Of a stretch of 64,000 nucleotides of DNA, positions 53,963 to 62,208 are shown piece after piece. The first letter of the stretch is position 1; each line of letters begins with the position of its first letter. The position numbers and the translations under genes are program-made. This DNA comes from Patiriisocius marinus (GTDB lineage Bacteria; Bacteroidota; Bacteroidia; Flavobacteriales; Flavobacteriaceae). Location of the stretch: positions 372,001 through 436,000 of the forward strand of contig NZ_BKCG01000002.1 in assembly GCF_008974325.1 (NCBI RefSeq). Reading direction: 5' to 3'. Under the pieces are notes generated by a model, which saw only the letters and a list, made by a program, of their open reading frames with translations, was not told the origin of the DNA and ran no database searches.

Positions 53963-55321
53963 ATGAGCACAGTCAACTCAATCAATCCTTATACTCATAA
54001 AGAAATTGAATCTTTTAAAAAACACACAAAGCAGGATATAGCCGAAATATTACAAAAGGCAGACCACCGCTTTTATTTGTGGAGAGAGACTGCTTTTAGC
54101 AAACGAAAAGAATTAATGCTCGCTGCTGCAAAAGAGCTTCTTGAAAACAAGCAAGAATATGCTGAAACAATGTCCTTAGAAATTGGCAAGCCTATTTCAC
54201 AAGCAATTGCAGAAGTTGAAAAATGCGCTTGGGTTTGCGAATACTACGCTAACAATGCTGAAAAACATATGGCAGATGTGACCATTGAAACTGATGCCCA
54301 AAAAAGCTACACGAAGTTTGAACCACTAGGAGTCGTGCTTGCAGTAATGCCGTGGAATTATCCATTTTGGCAAGTATTTAGGTTTGCAGCTCCTGCTTTA
54401 ATGGCAGGTAATATAGGAGTGCTAAAACACGCATCAAATGTTTTTGGGAGTGCTTTAAATATTGAGAAAGTATTTAAAAGAGCAGGTTTTCCTAAATATT
54501 GCTTTACAACTTTACTAGTTTCTAGTGATGGAGTAGAACAAATAATAGAAAACCCTGTAGTAAAAGCAGTAACATTAACGGGTAGCGGTCCTGCAGGAAG
54601 TGCCGTTGCACAAACTGCTGGTAAACACATTAAGAAAACTGTTTTAGAATTAGGAGGTAATAACGCTTTAGTTGTTTTAGCAGATTGTGATATTGATGCA
54701 ACTGTTGATATCTGTGTACAGGCACGTTTTCAGAATACGGGACAAAGTTGTATTGCTGGAAAACGTATGTTAATTGATGAGAAAATTTCAGAAGAATTTA
54801 TTGAAAAATTACTTGTAAAAGTTAGAGAGTTAAAAAGTGGTGACCCAATGGATAAGGAGACTTATATAGGGACTATGGCAAGAGAAGACCTTGCTGCAGA
54901 ACTTGAACAACAAGTTAATGATACTGTTAAAGCAGGAGGGAAGTTACTTATGGGTGGTAAACGGCAAGGAGCTTATTTTGAACCAACAATTGTAAGTGAG
55001 GTAACTCCAAAAATGGTGATGTTTAATCAAGAAACTTTTGGTCCAGCGCTTTCTATTACAACTTTTAAAACCGTAGATGAAGCAATTGAATTATCGAATA
55101 ATTCAAGGTTTGGTTTAGGAGTATCTGTTTTTACAACTGATATTAAAAATGCTGAAAAATTAGTTTATCGATTTGATGAAGGTGCTGTTTTTATTAACTC
55201 ATTAGTTAAAAGTGATCCACGATTACCTTTTGGTGGAGTTAAAGAAAGTGGATACGGAAGAGAGCTTAGCAGCCACGGAATTCAAGAATTTGTAAATAGA
55301 AAAACGGTGTATATAAATTAA
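53963..55321 (+). CDS. NAD(P)-dependent aldehyde dehydrogenase, succinate-semialdehyde type (452 aa)
   Basis: Oxidises an aldehyde to the acid; the best fit is succinate semialdehyde. VMPWNYPFWQVFRFAAPALMAGN binds the cofactor; general base Glu229 is in LELGGNNALVVL; nucleophile Cys263 is in NTGQSCIAGKR. The C-terminal RFGLGVSVFT and LPFGGVKESGYGRELS are present. At 452 aa it is of the shorter, GabD1/Sad-like class. No GABA transaminase lies nearby, so the physiological aldehyde is not fixed. Confidence 0.9.
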   Translation: MSTVNSINPYTHKEIESFKKHTKQDIAEILQKADHRFYLWRETAFSKRKELMLAAAKELLENKQEYAETMSLEIGKPISQAIAEVEKCAWVCEYYANNAEKHMADVTIETDAQKSYTKFEPLGVVLAVMPWNYPFWQVFRFAAPALMAGNIGVLKHASNVFGSALNIEKVFKRAGFPKYCFTTLLVSSDGVEQIIENPVVKAVTLTGSGPAGSAVAQTAGKHIKKTVLELGGNNALVVLADCDIDATVDICVQARFQNTGQSCIAGKRMLIDEKISEEFIEKLLVKVRELKSGDPMDKETYIGTMAREDLAAELEQQVNDTVKAGGKLLMGGKRQGAYFEPTIVSEVTPKMVMFNQETFGPALSITTFKTVDEAIELSNNSRFGLGVSVFTTDIKNAEKLVYRFDEGAVFINSLVKSDPRLPFGGVKESGYGRELSSHGIQEFVNRKTVYIN

Positions 55322-55326
55322 TATAT

Positions 55327-55593
55327 TTAGTTTAGATACCAAAGAACTGAAATGGTAAGTGTTAATATGAACACAAAAAGAATAATGTTTATTAAAGTGT
55401 TTTTTCTTTTTTTAGACTCTAAGTTAGCCTTAAATTGAGCAAATTCTTCGTTATTCATTTTTGGAAAATTGAAATTGGGTTTTTTGTTTCTTGTGGTTAA
55501 GCCAGCTTTGCTTAATGAGGTTTTTTCCTTGGTGTCAATACGATCCTTACGTCGTTGTAAAGTAGCCTTAAAATGACTTAATGAGCCGTGCAT
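55327..55593 (-). CDS. Small tail-anchored hypothetical protein (88 aa)
   Basis: A basic N-terminal region containing two related segments (HFKATLQRRKDR; QFKANLESKKRK) and a single C-terminal membrane helix (LINIILFVFILTLTISVLWYLN). It ends 5 nt from the end of the convergent aldehyde dehydrogenase gene. Family not recognised; the duplicated FKA-L-x-x-K-K motif is the only notable pattern. Confidence 0.65.
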   Translation of the reverse strand: MHGSLSHFKATLQRRKDRIDTKEKTSLSKAGLTTRNKKPNFNFPKMNNEEFAQFKANLESKKRKNTLINIILFVFILTLTISVLWYLN

Positions 55594-55696
55594 AAAATTG
55601 TTTGAAGATTAAAATTGAAACATAAGAATATATAGTAATTCCACATTGTGATGAAATGGATTAAACATCTAAGATTTCGATTAACAATTTAATAAA

Positions 55697-55731
55697 AAAA
55701 AGCCTTCTATCATCGTGACAGAAGGCTTTTT
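55697..55731. terminator. Terminator upstream of the 55327-55593 gene
   Basis: AAAAAGCCTTCT pairs with AGAAGGCTTTTT, with an inner TCA/TGA pairing. It is the 3' terminator of the 55767-58865 gene on the minus strand, 36 nt after its stop. Confidence 0.9.
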
Positions 55732-55766
55732 AAATATATACTATTTCAGAATTAAGACAATGCTAA

Positions 55767-58700
55767 TTAGTCTTTAGTAAGAAATTCTGCTTTGGTTTTC
55801 ATTTCGATTGCACCAAGATTATTTTTCTCAAGTACCTTCATAAATTTCTTTCCTTCTTTGTCTTTAATTTTTTCATAACGAACTTTCTCTTTTGAGAAGT
55901 CTTCTTGAATTAGTTCATAGTTTTTTCTTACTGAACCAGAAACTCTATCATAGTTAGTTGCTACTTTGCTGTAAACATCTCCCATACGCTCACGTAATTC
56001 AGGATCTGCTGCAGCAACGTAATTGTCACCTGTTGTAATTACAAGGTCTGTACGTAAAGCTTCAAGAGTATCCCAAAGGTTTTGAGCTTCGGCTTTTCCA
56101 GCACCGTTTGCGTCAATTACTTCTTTCGCCTTGGTTTGCATTTCGCCTATTTCATAAACCATATACGCTAAATCTTCTACCATATTAAAAAGCTCTTGTG
56201 TTAAGGCTTCTTGTTCTTTACGCTCTTTTACAGTTGTAATAGAACTAGCATCGTATTTAGTTTCAATTACTTTTTCGTAGCTATTTTTGCCTTTTTTTAG
56301 CACTACTTTGTATTGTCCTTCAGGAACACGTGGTGATGTAAATCCACCATTATTAAAGGTTTTAGCAGCTGCCATTACTGGATTTCGTGTGTTGAAAGCC
56401 CAGTTTACAACATTGATACCTTTTGATTTCCCTGCATCAAGTTTTGTCATAACGTTTCCGTCCATATCTTGAACTTCAAGCGTCATTTTACCAAATGTGT
56501 GGCGTTTCTTCAAGTAATAAACAATACGTCCTGCGGTAGATTTGTTTTGACCTACAAACTGTGTTTCGGCACCAAAACTTCCTGCAAAACCGCTATCTTC
56601 AACCATAACAAATGGTTTAGAATCGAAAAAGTGAACATCCTCAGCAAGTACTTGTTGGTTTAACTCTCTTAGTGGGCTAATGTCATCAATAATAATAACA
56701 CCACGACCGTGCGTTCCCATTACAATATCATTAGTTTGCTTTTGCATTTCAATAAAATGAACTGCAACAGGAGGCATATTGTTTGTAAAATGCGACCAGT
56801 TTTTACCACCGTTAATAGTAACGTATAATCCCATTTCGGTACCAAGAAATAATAAATCTTCGTTTACATAATCTTCTTGAATGTTACGGACAAAGGCATT
56901 TTCTTGAATATCTGGTGTAATAATAGATTTCCAAGTTTTACCGTAATCTGTAGTTTTCATAGCATATGGTTTCATATCGCCAGATGTGTGACCTTCAAAA
57001 ACGGCATAGGCTGTTCCTTTTCCGTGTACACTAGCTTCAATGTGATACACCCAAGTATTTGCTGGGATTCCAGTTAAATTCTTCGTTACATTATCCCATG
57101 ACTTACCACCATTTTTGGTTACTTGAACATTTCCGTCGTCAGTACCTACCCAGATAATTTTTTCATCTAAAGGAGATTCTGCAATAGTAAAAATAGTTGT
57201 GTGATTTTCAGCCCCACTGTTATCAACCGAAAGCCCTCCAGAACTAGATTGGTCTTGTTTATTTTTATCATTTGTAGTTAAATCTGGAGATATAATTTTC
57301 CAAGTATCACCCATATCTTCACTTACGTGAACAAACTGGCTCGCCATATAAAAACGATCTGGTTGGTGCTCACTAACTGCCATAGGTGCATTCCAATTAA
57401 AACGTAACTCAGCATCTCCCTTTTCAGGTAACGGCTGGATAGTTTTAGTACGGTTGCGATCTACATCGTAACGCCATACATTTTCAGCCCCTTGCATTTC
57501 AGAATACACAATATTTTTAGTTGGATGTTTCAATACTCTAAAACCATCACCGTACCCAACGCTATTCCAGTCGCGCGCATTTACGCCACCAGGAGAAGAA
57601 GAAGGTCCGTACCAAGATCCATTGTCTTGTAATCCACCATAAACATTATAAGGTTCAGCATTATCAACGCTAATGTGATAAAACTGAGAGATAGGAAGGT
57701 TTTCTACAATTTCGAACGTAGTACCACCATTCCAAGAACGATACACACCACCATCAGTACCACTATAAATTACATCGCTATCGTTTATATGAAATGCTAA
57801 ATCGTGAATATCACTATGCATATTTCCAAGGCTTTTAAAGGTTTTACCACCATCACGGCTAATGGAACCATTAAGTCCACCTTTTAAAACGATATCTGGA
57901 TTTTTAGGATCGATTACAATTCTAGAAAAATAGAATGGACGTACTACTAAGCCAAAATCGTTATTTAAGTGTTCCCAAGATGCACCGGCATTTGTAGATT
58001 TCCACAAACCGTTTTTCTTAGGATCTTCCGTTTCTAAAACCGAATATAAAATAGTACTATCACTAGGTGCTACTGCAATGGCAATACGGCCTAATTTTCC
58101 AGCAGGAAAACCAGTTTGAATTTTAGCCCACGTTGCTCCACCGTTAGTAGATTTATACAACCCACTATTTAATCCACCAGAGCTAAAGCCCCATCCAGAA
58201 CGTCTAAACTGCCACATAGAAGCGTATAAAACGTTAGGGTTGTTAGGATCCATAATAACATCACTAGCACCTGTAGAAGGCCCTACGTATAATATTTTTT
58301 TCCAAGTTTCACCACCATCAGTAGTTTTGTAAACGCCACGGTCTTCATTATCGCCCCAAAGTTCGCCAAGAACTCCTACATAAATTTCTTTGTTATTTTT
58401 TGGATTTATTTCTATTGAAGTAATACGTTCACTGTTTTCAAAACCAGGAACCTCTTTAAAGTTATTACCACCATCAGTAGATTTAAATAAACCATCACCA
58501 ATAGAAACCGAATTACGCGTCCACGTTTCTCCAGTACCTACCCAAATGTTTTGATCTGGATTAGTAGGGTCTAAACTTACAACACCTATAGATTGAACGT
58601 GTTCGTCAAAAATAGGGGCGTAGGTAGCTCCACCATCGCTAGATTTCCATACACCACCACCAGCAGTACCAGCGTACATAATACGTGAATTTGTAGGGTG

Positions 58701-58865
58701 AACTTCAAGGTCATTAATACGACCACTCATTAAAGCAGGACCAATGTGGCGTGCTTTCATATCTCCAAAGAGCTGCTTGCCTTTTAATTGAATTTCTTCT
58801 TGTGCAATTCCACTAAAAGGAAGTGTAAAAGCAATGAGAAGTGCTGAATAAAGCGCTTTTTTCAT
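55767..58865 (-). CDS. Large secreted BNR/VPS10-sortilin-type beta-propeller protein (1032 aa)
   Basis: A signal peptide (residues 1-21, ending GIAQ) is followed by many Asp-box/BNR repeats of the kind S-x-D-G-G-x-T/F, for example KSSDGGATY, KSTDGGNNF, KTTDGGETW, KSTNGGATW, VTKNGGKSW and VTINGGKNW. These form one or two large propellers over residues 30-730. A C-terminal helical domain (KERKEQEALTQELFNMVEDLAYMVYE) follows. Often annotated glycosyl hydrolase, but no glycosidase acid pair can be assigned. Probably periplasmic or surface-associated. Confidence 0.88.
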   Translation of the reverse strand: MKKALYSALLIAFTLPFSGIAQEEIQLKGKQLFGDMKARHIGPALMSGRINDLEVHPTNSRIMYAGTAGGGVWKSSDGGATYAPIFDEHVQSIGVVSLDPTNPDQNIWVGTGETWTRNSVSIGDGLFKSTDGGNNFKEVPGFENSERITSIEINPKNNKEIYVGVLGELWGDNEDRGVYKTTDGGETWKKILYVGPSTGASDVIMDPNNPNVLYASMWQFRRSGWGFSSGGLNSGLYKSTNGGATWAKIQTGFPAGKLGRIAIAVAPSDSTILYSVLETEDPKKNGLWKSTNAGASWEHLNNDFGLVVRPFYFSRIVIDPKNPDIVLKGGLNGSISRDGGKTFKSLGNMHSDIHDLAFHINDSDVIYSGTDGGVYRSWNGGTTFEIVENLPISQFYHISVDNAEPYNVYGGLQDNGSWYGPSSSPGGVNARDWNSVGYGDGFRVLKHPTKNIVYSEMQGAENVWRYDVDRNRTKTIQPLPEKGDAELRFNWNAPMAVSEHQPDRFYMASQFVHVSEDMGDTWKIISPDLTTNDKNKQDQSSSGGLSVDNSGAENHTTIFTIAESPLDEKIIWVGTDDGNVQVTKNGGKSWDNVTKNLTGIPANTWVYHIEASVHGKGTAYAVFEGHTSGDMKPYAMKTTDYGKTWKSIITPDIQENAFVRNIQEDYVNEDLLFLGTEMGLYVTINGGKNWSHFTNNMPPVAVHFIEMQKQTNDIVMGTHGRGVIIIDDISPLRELNQQVLAEDVHFFDSKPFVMVEDSGFAGSFGAETQFVGQNKSTAGRIVYYLKKRHTFGKMTLEVQDMDGNVMTKLDAGKSKGINVVNWAFNTRNPVMAAAKTFNNGGFTSPRVPEGQYKVVLKKGKNSYEKVIETKYDASSITTVKERKEQEALTQELFNMVEDLAYMVYEIGEMQTKAKEVIDANGAGKAEAQNLWDTLEALRTDLVITTGDNYVAAADPELRERMGDVYSKVATNYDRVSGSVRKNYELIQEDFSKEKVRYEKIKDKEGKKFMKVLEKNNLGAIEMKTKAEFLTKD

Positions 58866-58978
58866 AATTAGTGTTTTTGGTTTTAGTATGATTGTTAGTA
58901 GTAGATTAGCAGTATTTGTTACACTTAAATATAGATTAAATATATAAAGTTAGATTCTATTCTAAATTTAACAAAAAA

Positions 58979-59004
58979 AAAGGCTACCCGTTAAGGTAGC
59001 CTTT
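58979..59004 (-). terminator. Terminator of the 59026-59778 gene
   Basis: AAAGGCTACC pairs with GGTAGCCTTT; on the minus strand a run of T follows. Confidence 0.9.
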
Positions 59005-59025
59005 AAATAATATACAGGGGATGTA

Positions 59026-59778
59026 TTATTTTTTATCTGCAGCAGCTTCACCTGGAAAAGCAAATAATTTCATATCTAATTCTGGGTTTAATACAATTTC
59101 TTTCATTGTAATTCCTTGTCCAGACATAGTCATAGAAAAAGGAAAGTATAAACCATCAACTTCTTGGTAATCGCTAAACATTTGAGAAGCCATTTGTCCT
59201 TTCATTGGTCCTGAAGGAATAGCAGACTCACTCATAATAGGCACATAGTTCTCCGTATCGAAATAGAAGTATGAGATTGTAGGCTCTTCAACACCATCTA
59301 CCATAATAGGCTTTTGTGTTAATTGAATTTTAAAAGTCTCTACGCCTTCTTTAGTTTCTTTTCCTAAAAATTCAACAGCATATCCTTTTTCCTTGTAGTT
59401 AAGGAATGGAGTAGGGAAGTTCCCTAAGTTAGCTTTCATGTTTGCAGTAGTTTCTGCGTCACTCTTTTCAGGTAACATAGTCATAAAGTTAGTTGTCCAC
59501 ATTGTTTCACCATCAAAGGCAACTTGTGTCATTGTTTGACCTTGAAGATCAATAGAAACTAATGTTTTACCATCTTTCATATTGTAAATGTCAACAGGAA
59601 TAGTCATTCCTTGTGCATTTGCAGATCCAGACATTTTAACTCCTGTTAGTGCATTCCAAGCTTCAGCACCACCAGTATTTTCAATGTAGTTATTAATAAT
59701 TTCATCTGCCGTTTGAGCAGTCATAGGCGCAATTGCCAGTACTAAAAGAGCAACAAAAAGTGTTTTTACAGTTTTCAT
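59026..59778 (-). CDS. Outer-membrane lipoprotein-sorting (LolA-like) protein (250 aa)
   Basis: The signal peptide is residues 1-21. The mature protein is a LolA/LolB-like half-barrel: TADEIINNYIENTGGAEAWNALTGVKMSGSANAQGM, YNMKDGKTLVSIDLQGQTMTQVAFDGETMW, and a late TISYFYFDTENYVPIMSES. This family (DUF4292-/LolA-like in Bacteroidota) is common and uncharacterised. It is the last gene on this strand before the cassette region. A TAACTTTG box at 59908-59915 is a distant promoter candidate. Confidence 0.82.
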   Translation of the reverse strand: MKTVKTLFVALLVLAIAPMTAQTADEIINNYIENTGGAEAWNALTGVKMSGSANAQGMTIPVDIYNMKDGKTLVSIDLQGQTMTQVAFDGETMWTTNFMTMLPEKSDAETTANMKANLGNFPTPFLNYKEKGYAVEFLGKETKEGVETFKIQLTQKPIMVDGVEEPTISYFYFDTENYVPIMSESAIPSGPMKGQMASQMFSDYQEVDGLYFPFSMTMSGQGITMKEIVLNPELDMKLFAFPGEAAADKK

Positions 59779-60088
59779 ATTAAAGGTTTTGTGTTTAAGT
59801 TCTTTTTACGTTTCGTAAATGTAAGACTATCTTACGTTAAATTCGTTACAGATTAAAATGGTTTTTTTATTTCAATCTAACTTTTTGCTTTAATTCAAAA
59901 GCGATGCCAAAGTTATAAATATAACGAATCTAGTTAAATTTCACTTCGGAAATGTGCCACAAATAGTCCCTTGTTCTACCATTATAAGATGCTTACTTAA
60001 TCGTTTTCTAGCAACTTATTTAGTGTTTTAACTATTTGTTGGGATTACGGTTTTCCGTAAAAAAATACTAATTTATTATATTATATTT
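59779..60088. other. Gene-poor spacer between host chromosome and cassette region
   Basis: No ORF worth reporting. It holds the upstream region of the 59026-59778 gene, with a possible minus-strand TAACTTTG box (59908-59915). The DNA becomes more irregular toward 60 kb, where the repeats at 60089-60148 begin. Confidence 0.6.
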
Positions 60089-60148
60089 ACAGGATAACCA
60101 TGACGACTTTCCATTGTTATCCTGTTTATTTTACGGGATAACCATGAC
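60089..60148 (+). repeat. GGATAAC repeat cluster at the array edge (possible recombination platform)
   Basis: ACAGGATAAC (60089-60098) is inverted as GTTATCCTGT (60116-60125). The 13-mer GGATAACCATGAC at 60092-60104 is repeated exactly at 60136-60148, 44 bp apart, about four helical turns. The second copy ends 20 nt before the first cassette boundary. Such arm-type repeats next to a core site recall integron attI or phage att sites. Confidence 0.55.
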
Positions 60149-60217
60149 AAAGTTAATTATATAACGAGTTGTGGTGCATTGAAAAAAAACATTGAGAAAC
60201 AAATTGAACTTTAAGAA

Positions 60218-60538
60218 ATGATTGGAGTAGCTATCTTTTTCATAATTCTCGGAATTATCATAAAATACGGAAAAATGTACTTTCTGATTGCAGGATACAA
60301 TACTATGCCGAAAGAAGAACGTGCAAAATTTGACGCTGACGGAATTGCAACAGTTTTTCGAAACGCAATGTTCGGAATGGCTTTGATAATGATAATCGGA
60401 TATTTTTTAGCTAATTGGCTTGATAACCCAAATATTGAAAACGGAACTTTTTTCGGAGCTATATTAATTGGTATTCCATATTTGTTGATTAAATCAAACT
60501 CGGATAAATTTAAAATTGATAATGAGAAAACGAATTGA
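60218..60538 (+). CDS. DUF3784 family membrane protein, cassette 1 (106 aa)
   Basis: Three membrane helices: VAIFFIILGIIIKYG, MFGMALIMIIGYFLANWL, and FFGAILIGIPYLLI. GYNTMPKEERAKFDADGIATVFRNA is the DUF3784 signature. This small family occurs widely in Bacteroidota and Firmicutes with no known function. It lies 41 nt after the GTTGTGGTGC boundary, in a cassette of its own. It has no visible promoter and could rely on read-through. Confidence 0.85.
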   Translation: MIGVAIFFIILGIIIKYGKMYFLIAGYNTMPKEERAKFDADGIATVFRNAMFGMALIMIIGYFLANWLDNPNIENGTFFGAILIGIPYLLIKSNSDKFKIDNEKTN

Positions 60539-60643
60539 GAAATCACAATTTTGTTTTTGAATGTAGACTGCAAAAATATATGTTCATATTACAAATAGTA
60601 TATTGGAAATAGTGTAATACGGATAAGCAGAACGCAGAACAAC
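60539..60643. other. 3' part of cassette 1
   Basis: Non-coding tail of cassette 1 between the DUF3784 stop and element A. No terminator or ORF seen. Confidence 0.5.
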
Positions 60644-60849
60644 GCACCACAACAACGCATATAAAAAATAGCGCAAGTCGGTGCTTAAACAAAGGCTTGG
60701 GCACTTTTTCGAGGTCGCCAAATTTTTAAATTTGGCTTATTGAGAAAAGAAAGAATAATAAGTAAAATTTAAAAATTCGGCTTGTGTTCATCCGAAAAGA
60801 AACTGCATTTTTTCCGCACTACTTTTCATATGCAAAACCGTTAGCTTTA
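60644..60849 (+). repeat. attC-like element A
   Basis: Left core GCACCACAAC (60644-60653), 3-nt spacer, stem arm 60657-60674. The right arm is 60816-60833, then a 6-nt spacer and core GTTAGCTTTA (60840-60849). The 18-nt arms pair at 15 positions. All three mismatches (two A-C, one C-A) become T-G pairs on the minus strand. Inner hairpins include GTGC/GCAC. The longest of the four elements. Small frames inside it are not genes. Confidence 0.68.
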
Positions 60850-60944
60850 ATTGCGGAAAAAACCAAAATTGGAGATATAAAGAAAAAGAGGTCTTTTTTA
60901 ATTACCTTAAACCTTAAAGTAATAAAAATTATAAATTTAAATAA

Positions 60945-62051
60945 ATGGAAAATGAAAACTTTGACCTTAACGAGGTCTTAAAAAAATTCAAGAAAGATTT
61001 GGAAAGTTTCAAAAACGCAAAAATTAAATGCGGAATTATTGGTAGAAGTGGTACTGGAAAGTCATCTTTAATTAATGCAATTGCTGGAGAGGAAGTTGCT
61101 GAAGTTGGAGAAATTGAAACTACAATGAATGTTAATGAACCAATTGAACACGGAGGTTTATTATTTTATGACTTACCTGGTTGTTCAACATCTAACTTTC
61201 CTAAAGAAAATTATATAAACGAATTTAACATTCAAGAATTTGATTGTGTAATTTTGGTAACAGCCGATAGATTTTACGAAGATGATTTGTATTTAATACA
61301 AGAATTAATTAGAATTAAAAAACCTGTTTATGCTGTAAGAACTAAAATAGATTTTTCTGTAGATAGAGGATTAAAAAGAGGAATTTCTGAAAAAGAAACT
61401 TATGATAAAATATATAACAATCTTACTGAAAATTTAAAGGGTTATAGAGTTAAAGGAATTTACCTAACTTCTTCTGACTTTCCAAGTGAATATGATTTAA
61501 GTAAATTATTAGAAGATATTTATTCAAGTCTTAATAACTTTAAAAAAGAAAGGTTTATTGCAGACATTAATATAACAAGCAAAAACATACTTTTAGATAA
61601 AAGAAAAATTGCAGATAAAATTGTTTCTCGTTATTCAGCATTAGCAGCTGGAAATGGTTTAAATCCAATTCCCGGTCTTGACATTGGTGTTGATATTACT
61701 TTAATGATAAAATTATCAAAAGAAATTCAGAGTATTTATGGACTGAACAAGGAACAGCAAGAATACAATTTACAGCTTTTAGATAAAAAAAGCGCGAAAT
61801 TAATTGCAACTAAAGTTCTTCAATACACAGCCAGATTTGGCGGAAAAGAAGCAATTATGATTTTATTGAAAAAAGCAAGTACAACATTAGCTGCAAAAAC
61901 AGCATCAAAATGGATTCCATTTGTTGGACCAATAATTGCAGCAGGAATAGGATTTAAAATGACATCTTGGATTGGAAATGATATGATTGAAGAAGCAGAA
62001 TTAATTGCACAAGAAACATTTAATTCATTTAAGAAAACGGAAAACAACTAA
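60945..62051 (+). CDS. IRG-like (interferon-inducible GTPase-like) GTPase, cassette 2 (368 aa)
   Basis: A GTPase with P-loop GRSGTGKS (residues 33-40), G3 DLPG (76-79) followed by CSTSNFPKENY, and G4 VRTKID (131-136) in place of NKxD. The combination DLPGxxTxNFPxxxY plus VRTKxD is the signature of immunity-related GTPases (Irg/IIGP), which oligomerise on membranes. The C-terminal half is helical, with hydrophobic patches (GNGLNPIPGLDIGVDITLM, and WIPFVGPIIAAGIGF) suggesting membrane contact. Its stop codon TAA is part of the cassette's end core (62049-62058). Confidence 0.82.
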   Translation: MENENFDLNEVLKKFKKDLESFKNAKIKCGIIGRSGTGKSSLINAIAGEEVAEVGEIETTMNVNEPIEHGGLLFYDLPGCSTSNFPKENYINEFNIQEFDCVILVTADRFYEDDLYLIQELIRIKKPVYAVRTKIDFSVDRGLKRGISEKETYDKIYNNLTENLKGYRVKGIYLTSSDFPSEYDLSKLLEDIYSSLNNFKKERFIADINITSKNILLDKRKIADKIVSRYSALAAGNGLNPIPGLDIGVDITLMIKLSKEIQSIYGLNKEQQEYNLQLLDKKSAKLIATKVLQYTARFGGKEAIMILLKKASTTLAAKTASKWIPFVGPIIAAGIGFKMTSWIGNDMIEEAELIAQETFNSFKKTENN

Positions 62052-62187
62052 AGCTAACACCGTATATAATTTATTGCTAATTTATTGCCTACTTACGAAA
62101 GTCCTCGCGGACTTTCTTAGGTGGTAATTATTTACTAAATTAGGTACTTAAAACACGCAACAAACCATATACAACAACGTTGTAAGC
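62049..62187 (+). repeat. attC-like element B
   Basis: Left core TAAAGCTAAC (62049-62058), 3-nt spacer, arm GTATATAATTTATTGC (62062-62077). The right arm GCAACAAACCATATAC is at 62157-62172, followed by a 6-nt spacer and core GTTGTAAGC (62179-62187). Arms pair at 13 of 16 positions; all three mismatches are A-C, i.e. T-G on the minus strand. It includes the inner hairpin GAAAGTCC-TCGC-GGACTTTC at 62097-62116. Confidence 0.72.
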
Positions 62188-62208
62188 AAGCTGAACACCC
62201 AACCAACA

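Noticed and set aside
59951-59962. TGGCAC on the minus strand upstream of the LolA-like gene, as a third sigma-54 promoter
   Set aside because: The -12 half is missing: the expected TTGC position reads CGAA. Only the -24 half matches.
60784-60981. 65-aa ORF between cassettes 1 and 2
   Set aside because: It lies in the folded element A and runs into the GTPase gene in another frame; no protein-like features.
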